Shown here in pieces: positions 41,227-50,690 of a stretch of 63,200 bases of DNA. Positions within the stretch are counted from its first letter, which is position 1; every line of letters begins with the position of its first letter. Below the pieces are notes generated by a model. That model worked only from the letters and a program-made list of their open reading frames with translations, had not been told where the DNA came from and made no database searches. Source of the DNA: Caldifarciminota bacterium (GTDB taxonomy: Bacteria; Hydrothermota; Hydrothermia; UBA1063; CAJXJZ01); assembly GCA_026986775.1 (NCBI GenBank), contig JALSNX010000002.1, forward strand, positions 1-63,200, in the 5' to 3' direction. A program made the position numbers and the translations under genes.

Positions 41227-42950
41227 ATAAAACTGGCAGGTTTTCCAATCAGATATCACTGGTTTTTTCTCTCTTAATAGCTTTTGTCACATTGGCCATT
41301 GGAATTATTATATCGTATCTTTACAGAAGAAGCCTTGTTGAATTTGCTGAGAATTATGCTATAGCCATTGCCGGGAATGTATCATCTGAAATAGCTGAAA
41401 AGCAGAATCAGGCGTTTTTGGACCTTTCTGAAATAAAATATATCTTTTCATCCACCCGTCTTTTGCCTGACAGCAAGCTGGATCTTGTAAAGAATAAACT
41501 CAGAAAAACACCGTATATGCTGTTTGTAGGAATATATGATACACTTGGTATGCCTATTGATTTCATTACAAAAACAAAATTTAAGCCTCCTCCACTTAAT
41601 ATAAAGTCAATGAAAAATAAACAGAACCGTTATGTAAGAGTGGTAAGAACGACAGATTCAATTCACTCCCCTGTAATGGAAATTATAACCCCGTGGAAAG
41701 AATTTTCGCATAATATGGGTTTCATATCCATGGGTTTTTCTATGGACTGGTTAAAAGAACTTCTTGAACGTCTTTCTTTACAATATACAGGTAAAAAATA
41801 TCACGTGTTTGTGGTGGATTCAGAAGGTGGGGTAATTATTCCGCAGGATACATTTCTCACAACAGGTGCCTATTCCGAATTATCCGATGCTTTTGGCAAA
41901 AATCTCGTTTCCATGATACATCATCGTTTAAGTGTGTCTTCAATCTATACAAATTTTCTGGGTGAAAAAGTCTTTTCCACACTTATTACCCTTCCTTCAA
42001 CTGGTATGGGAGTGATAATAGAGCAGCCTTTAGCTGTTTTATACACCCCTTTGAAAAAAATTCAGATAATCTCACTTGTTATAGCACTTATTGCAATTTT
42101 GATTGCATTGGGAGTGGCGCGATTTATTTCCATAAGGATTACTCTCCCGTTAAAGCAACTGGAGAAAGGTATAGAAGAGGTAGCAAAAGCCAATTTTGAT
42201 TATACTATCAAGATTGAAGGCAATAATGAAATAGCAAGGGTGGCTCATGAATTTAATGAAATGGCCAGAAGACTTTTACACTATAAAAACCGTCTTATTC
42301 AGGAGACGAAAACTCGAGCCTATCTTCAACGTTATCTATCACTCCCTTTCCTTGCAAAACTCATGTCAGATGGTAAAAATTTCCTTGAAGAAAAACCAGC
42401 AAAACACTATGTGACAGTGATGTTCGTGGATGTTGCTGATTTTACCTCCATAACCTTTGAACTTGGCCCTCAAGAAGTTGCTGAATATCTGAATGAATTT
42501 TTTAAACTGAGTACAGAGGTCATTTTTAAATACGATGGTGTTGTGGATAAGTTTATAGGTGACTGCGTGCTTGCCTTATTTGGTGTTCCAATAAACTGGC
42601 AGGGTATGGAAAAAAGTGCAGTAGTTGCAGCAAGAGAAATTATAAAGAGATTTCAATCCATGGAGGATGCATTTGAAAGGAGATTTGGATTTCCCATCAG
42701 AGTGAAGGCTGGCATATCAACAGGGGAGGTTATTGTAGGAAATATAGGTGCTCCAAATAGAATGGACTATACTGCAATAGGTCCAACAGTCAATCTGGCA
42801 TCCCGCCTGGAAGCCATTGCCAGTGAGGGAGAAATAATAATAGATGAGGCAACAAAAAGGGCTCTTCCAGATGACATAAAAACAGTTTTTATGGGGGAGC
42901 ACGAAATAAAAGGAATTAAGAACAGAGTTCGGCTGTACAGGGTGGTATAA
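41223..42950 (+). CDS. Membrane-bound Cache-HAMP class III adenylate/guanylate cyclase
   Basis: The 575-residue protein has a membrane helix (about 8-30), a periplasmic Cache-like sensor (35-270), a second helix (about 275-298), HAMP (300-352) and a catalytic domain (390-575). Metal-binding aspartates are visible in VMFVDVADFTSITF and KFIGDCVLALFG. The transition-state Asn/Arg region is TAIGPTVNLASRLEA. It should make cAMP or cGMP in response to a periplasmic signal. Its start overlaps the OmpA-FecR gene, so the two may form one signalling unit. No cyclic-nucleotide receptor is recognised in the window. Confidence 0.9.
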   Translation: MNKTGRFSNQISLVFSLLIAFVTLAIGIIISYLYRRSLVEFAENYAIAIAGNVSSEIAEKQNQAFLDLSEIKYIFSSTRLLPDSKLDLVKNKLRKTPYMLFVGIYDTLGMPIDFITKTKFKPPPLNIKSMKNKQNRYVRVVRTTDSIHSPVMEIITPWKEFSHNMGFISMGFSMDWLKELLERLSLQYTGKKYHVFVVDSEGGVIIPQDTFLTTGAYSELSDAFGKNLVSMIHHRLSVSSIYTNFLGEKVFSTLITLPSTGMGVIIEQPLAVLYTPLKKIQIISLVIALIAILIALGVARFISIRITLPLKQLEKGIEEVAKANFDYTIKIEGNNEIARVAHEFNEMARRLLHYKNRLIQETKTRAYLQRYLSLPFLAKLMSDGKNFLEEKPAKHYVTVMFVDVADFTSITFELGPQEVAEYLNEFFKLSTEVIFKYDGVVDKFIGDCVLALFGVPINWQGMEKSAVVAAREIIKRFQSMEDAFERRFGFPIRVKAGISTGEVIVGNIGAPNRMDYTAIGPTVNLASRLEAIASEGEIIIDEATKRALPDDIKTVFMGEHEIKGIKNRVRLYRVV

Positions 42951-43012
42951 TATACCTTGTTCATATTTTCACTTTCTTGATTATACGCTGAAATTCCTTC
43001 ATCATTTTACAT

Positions 43013-43026
43013 GTGAAATTTATCAC
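43013..43026 (+). promoter_or_regulatory. Candidate Rex operator upstream of rex
   Basis: GTGA-AATTTA-TCAC is an inverted repeat 20 bp before the rex ATG. It resembles the Rex site (TTGTGAA-n-TTCACAA), though the outer bases are imperfect. A possible promoter lies just upstream: TTGATT 42977-42982, 17 bp, CATCAT 43000-43005. That layout would give autoregulation and redox control of the whole downstream operon. Confidence 0.45.
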
Positions 43027-43045
43027 TTACAAGAAGGGGTGATGT

Positions 43046-43669
43046 ATGCGAAAAAGAATACCTGAGGCCACAATAAGAAGGCTCACGCATTATTTGAGGT
43101 GTATAGAGTTTATCAAGGAGACAGGGGCAGAAATACTCCAATCCCGGGACCTTGCTACATTTTGCAGTATAAGCGATTCTCTTGTGAGACGTGACCTTTC
43201 CTATTTCGGAGAGTTTGGCACAAAGGGTGTGGGATATTCCATCAGTGAGCTTGAGAAACACATTAAAAAAATATTGGGGATTGATAGAACCAAGAAGGTA
43301 GGGCTTGCTGGTGTGGGAAACATCGGAAGGGCTCTTTTGAATTTTCCGCTCCTGAAAAACGGGTTTAGCATTGAGGCTGCTTTTGATATAAGAGACGAAC
43401 TTATTGGAAAAAAGATAAATGGAGTGATGGTGTATCATGAAAATGATATGATAAAGGTCTTTAAGGAAAAGCAGCTTGAGATGGGGATTATAGCTGTTCC
43501 CCAGCAGGCAGCTTTGGATGTGGCAAATAAGATGATAGAAGGTGGTGCAAAGGGTCTTTTGAGCTTTGCTTTGATTCAGTGTCCTTTGAAAAAGAAAGTG
43601 CCATTAAGATACATAGAGATAGCTGCTGAACTTGAAATTTTGAGTTATGAGATAGAAAAGGAGGAGTAA
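43046..43669 (+). CDS. rex: Redox-sensing transcriptional repressor Rex
   Basis: The 207-residue protein has a winged-helix domain (EILQSRDLATFCSISDSLVRRDLSYFGEFGTKGVGY) and a Rossmann domain with GVGNIGRALL that senses the NADH/NAD ratio. Rex represses anaerobic and respiratory genes until NADH rises. It heads the Mrp-Mbx operon with a 1-bp gap to mrpE. This placement points to NADH-responsive control of the respiratory complex. Confidence 0.95.
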   Translation: MRKRIPEATIRRLTHYLRCIEFIKETGAEILQSRDLATFCSISDSLVRRDLSYFGEFGTKGVGYSISELEKHIKKILGIDRTKKVGLAGVGNIGRALLNFPLLKNGFSIEAAFDIRDELIGKKINGVMVYHENDMIKVFKEKQLEMGIIAVPQQAALDVANKMIEGGAKGLLSFALIQCPLKKKVPLRYIEIAAELEILSYEIEKEE

Positions 43670-43670
43670 T

Positions 43671-44171
43671 GTGAAGAGCCTGTCCAGATGGCTGTATACT
43701 GCCATTATATTTTTTATAATCTGGATTGCCCTTGTGGGCACAATAAGGTGGGATGAACTTGTCACCGGTGCCGCTGTGTCCATTATTCTTGCGATATTTA
43801 CAGCCCATATCTTTACAACAGAGGGATTATCAAATCTCTCCCCGAAGAAGGTGATATGCGGTATCATTTATTTCTTCCCTTACCTTATCTGGCAGATGAT
43901 AAAGGCAAACCTTGACGTTGCATACAGGGTTATACACCCTAAAAGGCCAATAAACCCAGGGATTGTAAAGGTCAAAACAAAAATGCATAGTGACCTTGCA
44001 AAGACCATTGTTGCCAATTCTATTACTCTTACACCGGGTACTTTTACTCTGGATGTAAGGGGTGATGAGATGTATATTCACTGGATTGATGTGAAATCTC
44101 AGGATGTTGAAGAGGCAAGTGAAATGATACCAGGAGTGTTTGAAAAATGCCTTATGAAATTTATGGATTAA
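43671..44171 (+). CDS. mrpE: Mrp-type cation/proton antiporter subunit E (MbxA-like)
   Basis: The 166-residue membrane protein starts at GTG. It has two to three membrane helices followed by the MnhE signature ANSITLTPGTFTLDV. It is part of the membrane arm that translocates Na+ or H+. It overlaps the F subunit by 25 bp. It is the first of 13 genes in the order of archaeal mbx operons. Confidence 0.92.
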   Translation: MKSLSRWLYTAIIFFIIWIALVGTIRWDELVTGAAVSIILAIFTAHIFTTEGLSNLSPKKVICGIIYFFPYLIWQMIKANLDVAYRVIHPKRPINPGIVKVKTKMHSDLAKTIVANSITLTPGTFTLDVRGDEMYIHWIDVKSQDVEEASEMIPGVFEKCLMKFMD

Positions 44172-44419
44172 CTGTGTATGTGTATGTGGGGCTAATTATG
44201 TTGGGGGTTTTGTTCAGTCTGGTGCGTTTCGTGGCCGGACCATCGGCCCCTGACAGAGTCGTGGCAACGGATATTCTAACCACAATAACCACGGTTGTTC
44301 TTGTTGTTCTTGCTCTGTTTTTCAAGAGGCAAATTTACCTTGATGTGGCTCTTGTATATGCGGTTTTAGCATTTACAGCAGTTGTGGCAATAGCACGGTT
44401 CCTTGAGGGAGGGCTCTAA
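44147..44419 (+). CDS. mrpF: Mrp-type antiporter subunit F (MbxB-like)
   Basis: The 90-residue protein has three membrane helices with the family motif VAGPSAPDRVVATDIL and the conserved aspartate in YLDVALVYAVLAFTAVVAIARFLE. It overlaps mrpE and lies 1 bp before mrpG. Confidence 0.93.
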   Translation: MPYEIYGLTVYVYVGLIMLGVLFSLVRFVAGPSAPDRVVATDILTTITTVVLVVLALFFKRQIYLDVALVYAVLAFTAVVAIARFLEGGL

Positions 44420-44420
44420 A

Positions 44421-44756
44421 ATGATACAAAAAACAATAGGTGAGGTTTTTCTCATTATAGGTGGAATCTTTATGTTTCTTGCGTCACTGGGTCTTTTGAG
44501 AATGCCGGATGTTTATAACAGAATGCAGACATCTACAAAAGCTGTTACTCTTGGTGCAATGTCCAGTATACTTGGAGTTGGTATAATTCACCCTGCATGG
44601 CTTCCAAAATGTATCCTTATTATGCTTTTTATTCTTTTTACAAACCCTGTCTCAGCACACGCAATTGGAAGGGCAGCTTACAGAACCGGAGTTAAACTGT
44701 GGAAAGGTTCTGTGTGTGATAAGTATGGTTCATGCATGGAGGATGAGGATGAATAA
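44421..44756 (+). CDS. mrpG: Mrp-type antiporter subunit G (MbxC-like)
   Basis: The 111-residue protein has three helices with LGLLRMPDVYNRMQTSTKAVTLG and NPVSAHAIGRAAY, typical of MnhG. ATG 44421 follows GAGGGAGGG; an in-frame TTG at 44403 is rejected because it lies before the ribosome site. It overlaps the next gene by 8 bp. Confidence 0.93.
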   Translation: MIQKTIGEVFLIIGGIFMFLASLGLLRMPDVYNRMQTSTKAVTLGAMSSILGVGIIHPAWLPKCILIMLFILFTNPVSAHAIGRAAYRTGVKLWKGSVCDKYGSCMEDEDE

Positions 44757-45003
44757 TCTGATTTTGTTTATGGGTTTTGGTCTGTCGCTGGTCCTTGTGG
44801 TTGCCACATTCGTTGTGTGGCTATCAAAGGACCTACTTGTGGCTATTTTAGGTTCAGCTGTGGTGAGTCTTGTGGCGTCAATCTTCTTTCTCATATTACA
44901 GGCACCTGACGTAGCAATTACAGAGGCCGCAATAGGAGCAGGGCTTACAACAGGTATTCTCCTTTATGCCATGAAAAAAGCCGGGAGGTATGAGGATGAT
45001 TAG
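44749..45003 (+). CDS. MbxD-like subunit (DUF4040, MrpA C-terminal-like)
   Basis: The 84-residue membrane protein contains LQAPDVAITEAAIGAGLTTG, the mark of the MbhD/DUF4040 part of MrpA. In Mbh and Mbx complexes this piece is a separate subunit of the ion-translocating arm. ATG 44749 is used, with GGAGG 6 bp upstream; the frame is open further back inside mrpG but without a ribosome site. Confidence 0.88.
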   Translation: MNNLILFMGFGLSLVLVVATFVVWLSKDLLVAILGSAVVSLVASIFFLILQAPDVAITEAAIGAGLTTGILLYAMKKAGRYEDD

Positions 45004-45679
45004 GAAAATTATTGCATTCTTAGTTGTATTTTACTTTGGCTATATCCTTTATTCATTTATCGCTGTTAACTTTCCCTTTGGAGAAAGACCACTTAAGGGA
45101 GTTGCTGCCCATTATGTGGACAAAGGTATAGAAGAAGAGGGAGCTACGAACATTGTAACTTCAATTGTTACTCTTTACAGAGGTTTTGATACGCTGGGAG
45201 AGGTAACGGTCCTGTTCCTTGCTGCCACAGGGCTTGGCCTCTTATTGGCAGGAATGAAAGAGGAGGAGAAGGAAAAACCTGAGCCAACTCTGATAATGGA
45301 GACCACAACCAGATACCTTTTTCCACTTGTACTTTTATTCGGTACTTACATATTCATACACGGGCATCTCACACCCGGTGGAGGATTTCCTGCCGGTGTT
45401 GTCATAGCCACAGGATACTTCATGATGTTTATAGCACAGAAACAGTTTAAGCCATCTGAATATCTTCTGTCTGCCACAGAGAGTTTCGCCGGAACGCTTT
45501 ATGTCATAATGGGACTTCTGGGACTTGCACTTGCCTTTTCTTTTCTTGCAAACGTTATGCCTCTTGGCGTTCCCAATACAGTATTCAGTGCGGGAATAAT
45601 ACCTGTAATTTACATAATAATAGGCTTCAAGGTTGGCAGTGAAATGACTGGAATCCTTGCTCATCTTAAGGAGGCGTAA
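44996..45679 (+). CDS. mrpB: Fused MbxE/MrpB-type antiporter subunit (MbxF-like)
   Basis: The 227-residue protein joins an MbhE-like N-terminus (NIVTSIVTLYRGFDTLGEVTVLF, about 1-90) to an MnhB domain (about 100-227, LFGTYIFIHGHLTPGGGFPAGV). In Thermococcales Mbh these are two proteins; in Mbx they are fused, which supports the Mbx assignment. ATG 44996 is preferred with GGGAGG 7 bp upstream; ATG 44990 is too close to it. Confidence 0.88.
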   Translation: MIRKIIAFLVVFYFGYILYSFIAVNFPFGERPLKGVAAHYVDKGIEEEGATNIVTSIVTLYRGFDTLGEVTVLFLAATGLGLLLAGMKEEEKEKPEPTLIMETTTRYLFPLVLLFGTYIFIHGHLTPGGGFPAGVVIATGYFMMFIAQKQFKPSEYLLSATESFAGTLYVIMGLLGLALAFSFLANVMPLGVPNTVFSAGIIPVIYIIIGFKVGSEMTGILAHLKEA

Positions 45680-45680
45680 T

Positions 45681-46034
45681 ATGAATGGAGGACTTTTATT
45701 TTACGGTAGCTCTGTGTTTTTAATGGTAATGGGGATTTTTATTGCCATAACTGGCAAACACCTTATAAAGATACTGCTTGGTATTGACCTTTTTGATGTT
45801 GGTCTCAATCTGCTCATTATTTCCTTTGGATATGTAAATGGCGGTACAGCACCTATTTTCTCAAAGTATCCTCACATATTTAAAAACGTGGTTGACCCTG
45901 TTCCTCAGGCTCTTGTTCTTACTGCCATAGTAATTGGGGTTGCTGAAATGGCCATGGGACTTGCAATAGTCATGAAGATAAAAGAAAAATTTGGAACATG
46001 TAATATTGCCAAACTAAAGGAGTTAAAATGGTAA
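45681..46034 (+). CDS. mrpC: Mrp-type antiporter subunit C, NuoK-like (MbxG-like)
   Basis: The 117-residue protein has three helices and the NuoK/MnhC pattern with conserved glutamate in VLTAIVIGVAEMAMGLAIV, plus DPVPQALVLTA. ATG 45681 follows AAGGAGG by 6 bp. It overlaps the next gene by 7 bp. Confidence 0.93.
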   Translation: MNGGLLFYGSSVFLMVMGIFIAITGKHLIKILLGIDLFDVGLNLLIISFGYVNGGTAPIFSKYPHIFKNVVDPVPQALVLTAIVIGVAEMAMGLAIVMKIKEKFGTCNIAKLKELKW

Positions 46035-47488
46035 GCCCGATTCTTGTAATTGCACTTTCTCTGTTTTTTGCTTTTGTTATTCCTTTGCTGGGAATGGTTT
46101 CTAAAAAGCTTCCCCGCCTTGTTCCTCCACTGGCTATGCTTGTGAATCTGTGGATTTTGATTACAAATATAAAGTTTGTGTCGCGGGGGGCTATGCTTGT
46201 TACAACAGCAGGACTTAAACCTCCTATAGCCATTAACCTTGCTATAGACCGGTTCAGTCTGCTTTTTGTTATCCTCATACAGTTAATTGGGCTTTTACTT
46301 TCGGTTTACTATCTCTCTCAGGATAACAGGGACCAGCGGTTCTACATGTTGTTTTTACTCAATATCCTTGGTGCATCTGGTATTGTAATGACGGGCGATA
46401 TTTTCAATTCCTTTGTATTTCTTGAAATACTTGAGATTTCTTCCTTTGGTCTTGTGGCTTCTAAAAAGGATAGGAAGGCTCTTGAGGGTGGATTCAAATA
46501 CATGGTGATAGGTGCTATAGGTTCTTCACTGTATCTTCTGGGCATTATAGTTCTCTATCTTACAACCGGGTCTTTGAACATGGCTGAAATAGCAAAACTC
46601 ATGCCCCATATACCCGAGAGTATAAAACTCTTTGCTGCCTTGCTTCTTCTTGCTGGAATTGGTGTGGAGGTAGAACTCTTTCCTCTCAATGCATGGGCAC
46701 CGGATGCATACCATGGTGCAAAAGATGAGATAAGCACGCAGCTTTCCTCAATCATATCAAAGGCAGGTATATATCTTGCTGCGAGAATATTCTTTACAAT
46801 ATTCAATGGATTTTATGCTCTCAAGATAATTTTCTACCTTGGTGTAATCACCTTTGTGATAGCTGAGCTTGCAGCCCTGATGCAAAAGAACGTAAAAAGA
46901 ATGCTTGCTTACTCCTCCATTGGACAGATGGGCCTTTTAATGCTCATTTTATCTTTAGTGGCAAAAAGAGGTGATGTGTTTGTCATAACAACAGTTATTC
47001 TCCTTGCACTCAATCACGCCTTTGGAAAAGGACTTTTATTCCTTTCTCTCGGAGCTTTGAGTGGTGGGAACGGTGAATACGAGATTGAAAATCTTGGTGG
47101 AAACGGCAGAGCAAATCCCCTTGCGGGATTTCTCTTTACTGTGGGTGCGCTGTCAATTGTCGGTATGCCCTTTTTCTTCGGTTTCTGGTCCAAAATTTCA
47201 GCCCTTATATCTCTTATGAAAACAAACGTAATATACCTTATTGCACTTGTTCTTGTAATTTCTCTTGTTGAGATCTATTACTACGGCAATGTGATTGTTA
47301 ATCTTTTTAGAGGGGAAGGTAAAAAGTATGGTATCAGCATTGTCCCGGCCGCTGTTATGATTTTATTCGCTCTTTTCGTGATAGTTTTTGGTATATGGCC
47401 ACATCCCGTATTCCAGATTGCGCAGAGTGCTGCTGTGTCATTGATTGAGAGAACAACCTATATTTCTTCAATTATAGGAGGTATGTGA
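46028..47488 (+). CDS. mrpD: Proton-translocating antiporter-like subunit (MrpD/MbxH, NuoN/M family)
   Basis: The 486-residue protein has about 14 helices. Conserved channel residues are seen in FVFLEILEISSFGLVASKK (Glu of TM5), ELFPLNAWAPDAYHGA and the lysine/histidine motifs KRMLAYSSIGQMG and NHAFGKGLLF. It is one of two large antiporter-like subunits in this operon. AAAGGAG precedes the ATG. Confidence 0.93.
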   Translation: MVSPILVIALSLFFAFVIPLLGMVSKKLPRLVPPLAMLVNLWILITNIKFVSRGAMLVTTAGLKPPIAINLAIDRFSLLFVILIQLIGLLLSVYYLSQDNRDQRFYMLFLLNILGASGIVMTGDIFNSFVFLEILEISSFGLVASKKDRKALEGGFKYMVIGAIGSSLYLLGIIVLYLTTGSLNMAEIAKLMPHIPESIKLFAALLLLAGIGVEVELFPLNAWAPDAYHGAKDEISTQLSSIISKAGIYLAARIFFTIFNGFYALKIIFYLGVITFVIAELAALMQKNVKRMLAYSSIGQMGLLMLILSLVAKRGDVFVITTVILLALNHAFGKGLLFLSLGALSGGNGEYEIENLGGNGRANPLAGFLFTVGALSIVGMPFFFGFWSKISALISLMKTNVIYLIALVLVISLVEIYYYGNVIVNLFRGEGKKYGISIVPAAVMILFALFVIVFGIWPHPVFQIAQSAAVSLIERTTYISSIIGGM

Positions 47489-49293
47489 TGGCAATGTTTT
47501 ACCTTCTTCTTTTGCTTGTTTTGGTGGGTATTGTTTCATTTGTTCTGGGCCCGATTAAAGTTCTCAGAAACATCATAGCCTTTTTAGGTGCAGTGACAGC
47601 ATTTTTCTATTTTCTTACGAATATAAAACCCGGGCTCATATACTCCCTCAATATACGTGTCTATAACGTCCATTTTGAGGCTGGATTTTCAAGTATGTTT
47701 TTCGGTGTTATCATCACTGCTCTTTTCATTATCTTTCTCATTGCATCCTTTCATGAGGAAAATGATGGAGCGTATTACCTGTTTGCATACCTTACACTCA
47801 CAGGGGCACTGGCTGTTCTTTTTGCAAAGGACCTTATTTCATTCTTCTTCTTCTTTGAAACTATGAGTCTCTTCTCATTCCTCATGGTTCTTAAGGGTAA
47901 AAGTGATACCTCTTTTCGCTCTGCATTCAAATACCTTGTGTGGTCGGTTTTTGGAGGGTATGCCTTCCTGATGGGAACGTTTTTGAAGGTATATTACACT
48001 CACTCAGTTATGATTGGGGACATTTCATACCTTGCAGGTGGAGTGAAACTTCTTATTCTCATACTTCTTCTTGCGCCATTTGCAGTTAAGGCGGCGCTTA
48101 TGCCGTTTCATCTGTGGGCACCGGATGCGTATAAGGATTCTAAGGATACATTCACAGTCTTTTTCTCTGGAGGATTATCCAAGATAGGTGTCTTTGGATA
48201 TTTCCTTGTTCTCTTTAAAGTTTTTACTGAAATTGCAGTTAAATATCCGTATTTTCTGAAAGCCTTTGCGTGGCTTGGTGCAATAACAGCCGCACTTTCG
48301 GGCATATACGCATTTATGCAGGATGATGCGAAAAAGTTACTGGCATACTCCAGTATAAGCCAGCTGGGGTATGTGGCGGTTGGTTTTGGTATTTATACCC
48401 ATTTTAGTGTGGTTGCTGCACTTTTCCATGCTCTCGGTCATGCTGTATTTGAATCCCTCCTTTTCCTTGTGGTTGCAGGTGTTTACTACAGAACAAAGAC
48501 TACAGACTTAAGGAAAATGGGGGGACTCATAAAGAGAATGCCACTTTCGTTTATTGGCCTTCTCTTTGGAATTATAGCCACCTCAGGAATACCTCCAACA
48601 ATAGGATTTCCCTCAAAATGGTTACTCTATGAAGCCCTCATTTTAAAGGGTGATTTATTGCTTACGAGTCTGGTTTTCTTTGCCTCAATTACTGCCTTTC
48701 TCTACTCATACAAACTTGTTCATGGAATATTCCTTGGAAAACTCCACGAGGAACACAAAAACGTAAAGGAAGCACCTCTCGGTTATGCTTTTGGAACCGT
48801 TGTTCTTCTTGTGCCTTTACTTGTTCTTGGAATTATACCGGGCCTTGTGATAAAGCCCATTGATTATATTGTAAGGTTCTATCTCAAGCCCGAACTGGGC
48901 TACAATCTTGCCAATATGAATACCCCTCTTGGACATGTGAACTTTCCTGTAGTTGGACTTGTTATGGGGCTTACATTTGCCCTTTCTCTCTTCATATACT
49001 TAATAGCTGGAAAATCTTACAGAGCGGAACAGACAGATAACTACACGGCAACAGAAGCAATAGATGAAGATTTTGAGCTTCATTATGCAGGTGAGTTCTA
49101 TGGATTTATGAAAAAGGCCTTTGGCAGGCCACTTACGTGGAGTTTTGAAAAGATACTGAATGCATTTTTGAAACTGTTCTCTTTCCTTGGTGAAGTTGCA
49201 AGAGGATTCTATATGGGAGATGCAAGGGTCTATCTATTCTATGTTATAGCGTTCTTTGCTCTTTTAGCATATCTTATGGGAGGTAAATTATGA
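47488..49293 (+). CDS. Second antiporter-like subunit (MbxH'-like, NuoL/MrpD family)
   Basis: The 601-residue protein has about 14-16 helices and the channel motifs DLISFFFFFETMSLFSFLMVLK, AALMPFHLWAPDAYKDSKD, KKLLAYSSISQLGYV and FHALGHAVFESLLFLV. The long C-terminus resembles the lateral-helix region of NuoL. The presence of two such subunits (H and H') is a feature of Mbx/Mbs, whereas Mbh has one. ATG 47488 follows AGGAGG by 5 bp; a GTG at 47485 is an alternative. Confidence 0.9.
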   Translation: MAMFYLLLLLVLVGIVSFVLGPIKVLRNIIAFLGAVTAFFYFLTNIKPGLIYSLNIRVYNVHFEAGFSSMFFGVIITALFIIFLIASFHEENDGAYYLFAYLTLTGALAVLFAKDLISFFFFFETMSLFSFLMVLKGKSDTSFRSAFKYLVWSVFGGYAFLMGTFLKVYYTHSVMIGDISYLAGGVKLLILILLLAPFAVKAALMPFHLWAPDAYKDSKDTFTVFFSGGLSKIGVFGYFLVLFKVFTEIAVKYPYFLKAFAWLGAITAALSGIYAFMQDDAKKLLAYSSISQLGYVAVGFGIYTHFSVVAALFHALGHAVFESLLFLVVAGVYYRTKTTDLRKMGGLIKRMPLSFIGLLFGIIATSGIPPTIGFPSKWLLYEALILKGDLLLTSLVFFASITAFLYSYKLVHGIFLGKLHEEHKNVKEAPLGYAFGTVVLLVPLLVLGIIPGLVIKPIDYIVRFYLKPELGYNLANMNTPLGHVNFPVVGLVMGLTFALSLFIYLIAGKSYRAEQTDNYTATEAIDEDFELHYAGEFYGFMKKAFGRPLTWSFEKILNAFLKLFSFLGEVARGFYMGDARVYLFYVIAFFALLAYLMGGKL

Positions 49294-50177
49294 GTATTCT
49301 CTACTTTTTTCTGTACCTTCTCCTTGTTACAATAATCGGGCTTTTGTACATGGGGGCTGCAAGGAAAATAACAGCCCATATACAGAATAGATATGGGCCT
49401 CCGGTTTATCAGCCTATACTGGATGTTTTAAAACTTTTTGCTAAAAAGGATACTGCTTCTCACGGAATTATGCACTCTCTTGGTCCGGTTATTGCATATA
49501 CAGGAATTGCCGCCACATTGCTATTTCTACCACTTGGAAATCATACTCCACTACTCCACTTCAACGGTGATCTGTTTGTTGTGCTCTATCTTCTTGTTGT
49601 GGGACCTCTGGGAATGGCTCTTGGTGCAGGGGAATCTGCAAATTCCAATGCCACAATCGGAATAGCGAGGGCCCTTTCAATGATGCTGGGCTACGAAATA
49701 ATCTTCTTCATGGCCACCCTTCCTGTATTTTACCACTATGGTACTGCCTCAATCTACAGGGTTATACAGGCTCAGGGCGCTTTTCCAGACTGGGCGGCCA
49801 TTCTATTTCCCATATCATTTATTGCAGGACTCTTTGCTCTGCAGGGTCTTATGGGAGAAAAACCATTTGAACTTGTAGTTGCCCCTCATGAGATTGCATC
49901 AGGTCCCATGGTGGAATACGGTGGAAAATACCTTGGACTTCTTCAGATATGGCACGCTGTGGGAATAATTGTTGAAACAGGTCTCTTCGTTGATATATTC
50001 TTCGGCCCTCAGAGTATTCTGTGGTTTTTTGCAGGAACTTTTATTGTATTCTTTGCCACTGTGATTGTTAATGCAGTTATGCCCAGATTTAGAATAGAGC
50101 AGGCTGTAAGATTCTACTGGGGGCTACCCCTTTTGCTTTCAATCTTAGGAATATTGCAGGTTTATATCTGGAGGTAG
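49290..50177 (+). CDS. mbxM: NuoH/HycD-like membrane anchor subunit (MbxM-like)
   Basis: The 295-residue membrane protein has about eight helices and family motifs RKITAHIQNRYGPPVYQPILDVLKL and EKPFELVVAPHEIASGPMVEYGGKY (quinone-chamber-like loop). It links the ion-pumping arm to the iron-sulfur peripheral arm. The ATG overlaps the previous stop by 4 bp. Confidence 0.92.
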   Translation: MSILYFFLYLLLVTIIGLLYMGAARKITAHIQNRYGPPVYQPILDVLKLFAKKDTASHGIMHSLGPVIAYTGIAATLLFLPLGNHTPLLHFNGDLFVVLYLLVVGPLGMALGAGESANSNATIGIARALSMMLGYEIIFFMATLPVFYHYGTASIYRVIQAQGAFPDWAAILFPISFIAGLFALQGLMGEKPFELVVAPHEIASGPMVEYGGKYLGLLQIWHAVGIIVETGLFVDIFFGPQSILWFFAGTFIVFFATVIVNAVMPRFRIEQAVRFYWGLPLLLSILGILQVYIWR

Positions 50178-50180
50178 AAG

Positions 50181-50690
50181 ATGAAACTGTTTAAATTTGC
50201 ACAATCCCGGTCTTTGTGGATGATGCACTTCTGTACGGGGTGTGGGGCTGTTGAACTCCCCCCAACCATGACCTCCCGTTTTGATATGGAGAGATTTGGA
50301 ATAATACCTATGGCAACACCGAGACAATCCGATTTATTGCTTATAACTGGATATCTCACAGTTAAGACCCTGAAGAGGGTTGTGAGGGCTTATGAGCAGA
50401 TGCCCACGCCCAGATACGTAATAGGCTTTGGCTCATGCACCATAAACGGAGGGATGTATTGGGACTCTTACAATGTGATAAAGAAACTTGAACTTTACAT
50501 ACCAGTTGACCTTTACATAAACGGTTGCATGCCAAGACCAGAGGCCATTATTGATGCTTTCTTGAAGTTAAGAGAGATGATAGATAAAGGCGAGGCCAAC
50601 GCATGGAAAAAGTATATAGAAAACTACGAGTGGTATAAAAAGAACCAGGCAGAAGTATTTGATGTAGAAAAATGGAGTTTAAAGAAATGA
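50181..50690 (+). CDS. mbxJ: NuoB/MbxJ-like small subunit carrying the proximal [4Fe-4S] cluster
   Basis: The 169-residue protein has the cluster ligands Cys18 and Cys21 (FCTGCGAVE), Cys86 (GSCTINGG) and Cys116 (NGCMPRPEA). It passes electrons from the N-subunit clusters to the active site in the L subunit. The L/J pairing is shared by complex I, group 4 hydrogenases and Mbx. Confidence 0.94.
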   Translation: MKLFKFAQSRSLWMMHFCTGCGAVELPPTMTSRFDMERFGIIPMATPRQSDLLLITGYLTVKTLKRVVRAYEQMPTPRYVIGFGSCTINGGMYWDSYNVIKKLELYIPVDLYINGCMPRPEAIIDAFLKLREMIDKGEANAWKKYIENYEWYKKNQAEVFDVEKWSLKK

